A program made the position numbers and the translations under genes. A model generated the notes under the pieces. It was not told where the DNA came from. It saw only the letters and a list, made by a program, of their open reading frames with translations, and did no database searches. Of a DNA stretch of 64,000 nucleotides, positions 59,281-64,000 are shown piece by piece (positions within the stretch are counted from its first letter, which is position 1; the number at the start of each line of letters is the position of its first letter). This DNA comes from Micromussa lordhowensis (taxonomy: Eukaryota > Cnidaria > Anthozoa > Scleractinia > Lobophylliidae): the NCBI GenBank assembly GCA_964020085.1, contig OZ026604.1, positions 30,832,618 to 30,896,617 of the forward strand, written 5' to 3'.

Positions 59281-62200
59281 CATCATGTCCTAACTAAAAT
59301 TTCCTTAAAGTGCCAACCTAGCAGAACATTTTGCTGCAAACTGCGCCTCTTAAAGTGCCCGTGAAGCCGAGCTATGTCAAATTTGCCAAGGGGACCCCAG
59401 CGCGCGTTTTCTGAAATTCTGCAAAGTTGGGACCAGGGCAAACTACTGCAAAAAGAAGGCCAGAAAAAACACCTTAGCGCCAATGCCATCATGTCTTAAC
59501 TAACATTTCCTTGAAGTTCCATCCTAGCAGAACATTTTGCTGCAAACCGCCCCTCTTAAAGTGCCTGTGAAGCCGAGCTATGTGAAATTTGCCAAGAGGA
59601 CCCCCAGCGCGCGTTTTCTGAAATTCTGCAAAGTTGGGACCAGGGCAAACTACTGCAAAAAGAAGGCCAGAAAAAAAACCCTGGCGCCAACGCCATCATG
59701 TCCTAACTACAATTTCCTTAAAGAGCCAACCTAGCAGAACATTTTGCTGCAAACCGCGCCTCATAAAGTGCCCGTGAAGCCGAGCTATGTCAAATTTGCC
59801 AAGGGGACCCCCAGCGCGCGTTTTCTGAAATTCTGCAAAGTTGGGACCAGGGCAAACTACTGCAAAAAGAAGGCCAGAAAAAACAGCCTGGCGCCAATGC
59901 CATCATGTCCTAAGGAAAATTTCCTTGAAGTGCCAACCTAGCAGAACATTTTGCTGCAAACCGCGCCTCTTAAAGTGCCCGTGAAGCCGAGCTATGTCAA
60001 ATTTGCCAAGGGGACCCCCAGCGCGCGTTTTCTGAAATTCTGCAAAGTTGGGACCAGGGCAAACTACTGCAAAAAGAAGGCCACAAAAAACACCCTGGCG
60101 CCAATGCCATCATGTCCTAACTAAAATTTCCTTAAAGTGCCAACCTAGCAGAACATTTTGCTGCAAACTGCGCCTCTTAAAGTGCCCGTGAAGCCGAGCT
60201 ATGTCAAATTTGCCAAGGGGACCCCAGCGCGCGTTTTCTGAAATTCTGCAAAGTTGGGACCAGGGCAAACTACTGCAAAAAGAAGGCCAGAAAAAACACC
60301 TTAGCGCCAATGCCATCATGTCTTAACTAACATTTCCTTGAAGTTCCATCCTAGCAGAACATTTTGCTGCAAACCGCGCCTCTTAAAGTGCCCGTGAAGC
60401 CGAGCTATGTCAAATTTGCCAAGGGGACCCCCAGCGCGCGTTTTCTGAAATTCTGCAAAGTTGGGACAAGGGCAAACTACTGCAAAAAGAAGGCCAGAAA
60501 AAACACCCTGGCGCCAATGCCATCATGTCTTAACTAGCATTTCTTTGAAGTGCCAACCTAGCAGAACATTTTGCTGCAAACCGCGCCTCTTAAAGTGCCC
60601 GTGAAGCCGAGCTATGTCAAATTTGCCAAGGGGACCCCCAGCGCGCGTTTTCTGAAATTCTGCAAAGTTGGGACCAGGGCAAACTACTGCAAAAAGAAGG
60701 CCAGAAAAAACACCCTGGCGCCAATGCCATCATGTCCTAACTACAATTTCCTTCAAGTGTTAACCTAGCAAAACATTTTGCTGCAAACCGCGCCTCTTAA
60801 AGTGCCCTTGAAGCCGAACTATGTCAAATTTGCCAAGGGGACCCCCAGCGCGCGTTTTCTGAAATTCTGCAAAGTTGGGACCAGGGCAAACTACTGCAAA
60901 AAGAAGGCCAGAAAAAACACCCTGGCGCCAATGCCATCATGTCCTAACTAAAATTTCCTTAAAGTGTCAACCTAGCAGAACATTTTGCTGCAAACCGCGC
61001 CTCTTAAAGTGCCTGTGAAGCCGAGCTATGTGAAATTTGCCAAGAGGACCCCCAGCGCGCGTTTTCTGAAATTCTGCAAAGTTGGGACCAGGGCAAACTA
61101 CTGCAAAAATAAGGCCAGAAAAAACACCCTGGCGCCAACGCCATCATGTCCTAACTAGGATTTCCTTAAAGTGCCAACCTAGCAGAACATTTTGCTGCAA
61201 ACCGCGCCTCTTAAAGTGCCCGTGAAGCCGAGCTATGTCAAATTTGCCAAGGGGACCCCCAGCGCGCGTTTTCTGAAATTCTGCAAAGTTGGGACCAGGG
61301 CAAACTACTGCAAAAAGAAGGCCAGAAAAAACACCCTGGCGCCATTGCCATCATGTCCTAAGTAGAATTTCCTTAAAGTGCCAACCTAGCAGAACATTTT
61401 GCTGCAAACCGCGCCTCATAAAGTGCCCGGGAAGCCGAGCTATGTCAAATTTGCCAAGGGGACCCCCAGCGCGCGTTTTCTGAAATTCTGTAAAGTTGGG
61501 ACCAGGGCAAACTACTGCAAAAAGAAGGCCAGAAAAAACACCCTGGAGCCAATGCCATCATGTCATAACTAAGATTTCCTTCAAGTGCCAACCTAGCAGA
61601 ACATTTTGCTGCAAACCGCGCCTCTTAAAGTGCCCGTGAAGCCGAGCTATGTCAAATTTGCCAAGGGGACCCCCAGCGCGCGTTTTCTGAAATTCTGCAA
61701 AGTTTGGACCAGGGCAAACTACTGCAAAAAGAAGGCCAGAAAAAACACCCTGGCGCAAATGCCATCATGTCCTATTTACGATTTCCTTGAAGTGTCAACC
61801 TAGCAGAACATTTTGCTGCAAACCGCCCCTCTTAAAGTGCCTGTGAAGCCGAGCTATGTGAAATTTGCCAAGAGGACCCCCAGCGCGCGTTTTCTGAAAT
61901 TCTGCAAAGTTGGGACCAGGGCAAACTACTGCAAAAAGAAGGCCAGAAAAAAAACCCTGGCGCCAACGCCATCATGTCCTAACTACAATTTCCTTAAAGA
62001 GCCAACCTAGCAGAACATTTTGCTGCAAACCGCGCCTCATAAAGTGCCCGTGAAGCCGAGCTATGTCAAATTTGCCAAGGGGACCCCCAGCGCGCGTTTT
62101 CTGAAATTCTGCAAAGTTGGGACCAGGGCAAACTACTGCAAAAAGAAGGCCAGAAAAAACACCCTGGCGCCAATGCCATCATGTCCTAAGGAAAATTTCC

Positions 62201-62640
62201 TTGAAGTGCCAACCTAGCAGAACATTTTGCTGCAAACTGCGCCTCTTAAAGTGCCCGTGAAGCCGAGCTATGTCAAATTTGCCAAGGGGACCCCAGCGCG
62301 CGTTTTCTGAAATTCTGCAAAGTTGGGACCAGGGCAAACTACTGCAAAAAGAAGGCCAGAAAAAACACCGTGGCGCCAATGCCATCATGTCCTAACTAAC
62401 ATTTCCTTCAAGTGAAAACCTAGCAGAACATTTTGCTGCAAACCGCGCCTCTTAAAGTGCCCGTGAAGCCGAGCTATGTCAAATTTGCCAAGGGGACCCC
62501 CAGCGCGCGTTTTCTGAAATTCTGCAAAGTTGGGACCAGGGCAAACTACTGCAAAAAGAAGGCCAGAAAAAACACCCTGGCGCCAACGCCATCATGTCCT
62601 AACTACAATTTCCTTAAAGAGCCAACCTAGCAGAACATTT
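59281..62640 (+). repeat. 4- and 11-monomer higher-order repeats
   Basis: A monomer with GGGGACCCCAGCGCGCG (one C lost) occurs at 59393, 60219 and 62285. The first two lie in a 4-monomer repeat of offset 827, marked by CACCTTAGCGCC and GAAGTTCCATCC. A pair of monomers with CCGCCCCTC plus GTGCCTGTGAAG and GCGCCTCATAAAG occurs at 59537-59941 and 61813-62217, offset 2276 (11 monomers). Confidence 0.85.
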
Positions 62641-62820
62641 TGCTGCAAACCGCGCCTCTTAAATTTGCCAAGGGGACCCCCAGCGCGCGTTTTCTGAAAT
62701 TCTGCAAAGTTGGGACCAGGGCAAACTACTGCAAAAAGAAGGCCAAAAAAAACACCCTGGCGCCAATGCCATCATGTCCTAACTAACATTTCCTTCAAGT
62801 GCCAACCTAGCAGAACATTT
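62641..62820 (+). repeat. Monomer with 27-bp deletion at AAA microhomology
   Basis: GCGCCTCTTAAATTTGCCAAG at 62651-62671 joins monomer base 22 to base 50, removing 27 bases that include the usual AGCTATGTC segment. AAA precedes GTGCCC and also precedes TTTGCC in normal monomers, so the junction has 3-base microhomology. The distance between flanking monomer starts is 387 in place of 414, confirming 27. Confidence 0.92.
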
Positions 62821-64000
62821 TGCTGCAAACGGCGCCTCTTAAAGTGCCCGTGAAGCCGAGCTATGTCAAATTTGCCAAGGGGACCCCCAGCGCGCGTTTT
62901 CTGAAATTCTGCAAAGTTGGGGCAGGCCAAACTACTGCAAAAAGAAGGCCAGAAAAAACACCATGGCGCCAATGCCATCATGTCCTAACTAAGATTTCCT
63001 TATAGTGCCAACCTAGCAGAACATTTTGCTGCAAACCGCGCCTCTTAAAGTGCCCGTGAAGCCGAGCTATGTCAAATTTGCCAAGGGGACCCCCAGCGCG
63101 CGTTTTCTGAAATTCTGCAAAGTTGGGACCAGGGCAAACTACTGCAAAAAGAAGGCCAGAAAAAACACCCTGGCGCCAATGCCATCATGTGCTAACTACA
63201 ATTTCCTTGAAGTGTTAACCTAGCAAAACATTTTGCTGCAAACCGCGCCTCTTAAAGTGCGCGTGAAGCCGAGCTATGTCAAATTTGCCAAGGGGACCCC
63301 CAGCGCGCGTTTTCTGAAATTCTGCAAAGTTGGGACCAGGGCAAACTCCTGCAAAAAAAAGGCCAGAAAAAACACCCTGGCGCCAATGACATCATGTCCT
63401 AACTAGAATTTCCTTAAAGTGCCAACCTAGCAGAACATTTTGCTGCAAACCGCGCCTCTTAAAGTGCCCGTGAGGCCGAGCTATGTCAAATTTGCCAAGG
63501 GGACCCCCAGCGCGCGTTTTCTGAAATTCTGCAAAGTTGGGACCAGGGCAAACTACTGCAAAAAGAAGGCCAGAAAAAACACCCTGGCGCCAATGCCATC
63601 ATGTCCTAACTAAAATTTCCTTGAAGTGCCAACCTAGCAGAACATTTTGCTGCAAACCGCGCCTCTTAAAGTGCCCGTAAAGCCGAGCTATGTCAAATTT
63701 GCCAAGGGGACCCCCAGCGCGCGTTTTCTGAAATTCTGCAAAGTTGGGACCAGGGCAAACTACTGCAAAAAGAATGCCAGAAAAAACACCCTGGCGCCAA
63801 TGCCATCATGTCTTAACTAAAATTTCCTTGAAGTGCCAACCTAGCAGAACATTTTGCGGCAAACCGCGCCTCTTAAAGTGCCCGTGAAGCCGAGCTATGT
63901 CAAATTTGCCAAGGGGACCCCCAGCGCGCGTTTTCTGAAATTCTGCAAAGTTGGGACCAGGGCAAACTACTGCAAAAAGAAGGCCAGAAAAAAACACCCT
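62821..64000 (+). repeat. Terminal satellite, ordinary monomers
   Basis: About five and a half near-consensus monomers. Private variants include GTTGGGGCAGGCCAAAC at 62917, GTGCGCGTGAAG at 63257 and GTGAGGCCGAGC at 63470. There is no second insert, no gene and no end of the array before 64000. Confidence 0.85.

Larger units (their letters stand above)
55864..64000 (+). repeat. 207-bp satellite array, right arm
   Basis: The same satellite resumes exactly where it was broken, at monomer base 48, and runs to the end of the window (about 39 monomers). Orientation and consensus match the left arm, so the intervening DNA was inserted into a pre-existing array and does not separate two arrays. The array leaves the window mid-monomer at base 64000, so its right edge is not seen. 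It holds no gene apart from repeat-derived open frames. Confidence 0.98.

Noticed and set aside
1..64000. CRISPR-like array (regular repeats with variable parts)
   Set aside because: The whole 207-bp unit is repeated and only single bases vary. There are no unique spacers, no leader and no cas genes.
1..64000. CENP-B box in the monomer
   Set aside because: I looked for the TTCG-N4-A-N2-CGGG pattern and saw no match on the consensus. A centromere role cannot be argued from this motif.
1..64000. Ribosomal, tRNA, histone or snRNA tandem gene cluster
   Set aside because: The monomer shows no rRNA or tRNA core, no A/B boxes in tRNA arrangement, and no histone-like frame.

Overview
This window is essentially one long block of satellite DNA. 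From base 1 to base 64000 it consists of about 308 head-to-tail copies of a 207-bp monomer, all in the same orientation. The only non-satellite DNA I find is a 249-bp insert at 55608-55856. I see no host protein-coding gene, tRNA, rRNA, CRISPR array, operon or bacterial signal. Open frames of 61-149 codons recur once per monomer on both strands. The forward ones open at a TTG that is the same base of every repeat, so I treat them as by-products of the satellite and do not annotate them as genes.

Organism: the scale of the satellite, its layered higher-order structure and a LINE-type insertion point to a eukaryotic nuclear chromosome, in a centromeric, pericentromeric, subtelomeric or other heterochromatic block. 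Read on the minus strand, the insert encodes the last 54 codons of a CR1/L2-like (Jockey superfamily) reverse transcriptase. Its wording resembles elements common in cnidarians and other marine invertebrates. A cnidarian such as a coral or anemone is my best guess, but it is an inference from memory and not proven.

Layout. Bases 1-21927 are a mosaic: a block called A here (1-2271) recurs at 7657-9927 and, more diverged, at 18623-21377; a 4/5-monomer higher-order repeat (block B) lies at 2272-6270 with a stray copy at 11251-12295; a 9-monomer higher-order repeat lies at 12296-17866. Bases 21928-32908 are two adjacent copies of a 26-27-monomer unit (5593 and 5388 bp). Bases 32909-38190 hold a 5-monomer repeat with a local triplication. 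Bases 38191-55607 hold short-range repeats of 2 to 8 monomers in patches. The LINE fragment follows at 55608-55856, flanked by a 7-bp target-site duplication. Bases 55857-64000 hold 8-, 4- and 11-monomer repeats and one monomer with a 27-bp deletion.

The array looks like a record of unequal exchange and gene conversion: near-identical long-range copies, chimeric monomers, and gain or loss of whole monomers inside otherwise matching units. Within the monomer most of the length is nearly invariant, while a few sites (172-173, 182 and 199 in the numbering used here) vary strongly and act as barcodes for the higher-order pattern. Monomer numbering throughout starts at the G of GCTGCAAACC; the copy at 33015-33221 is the reference.
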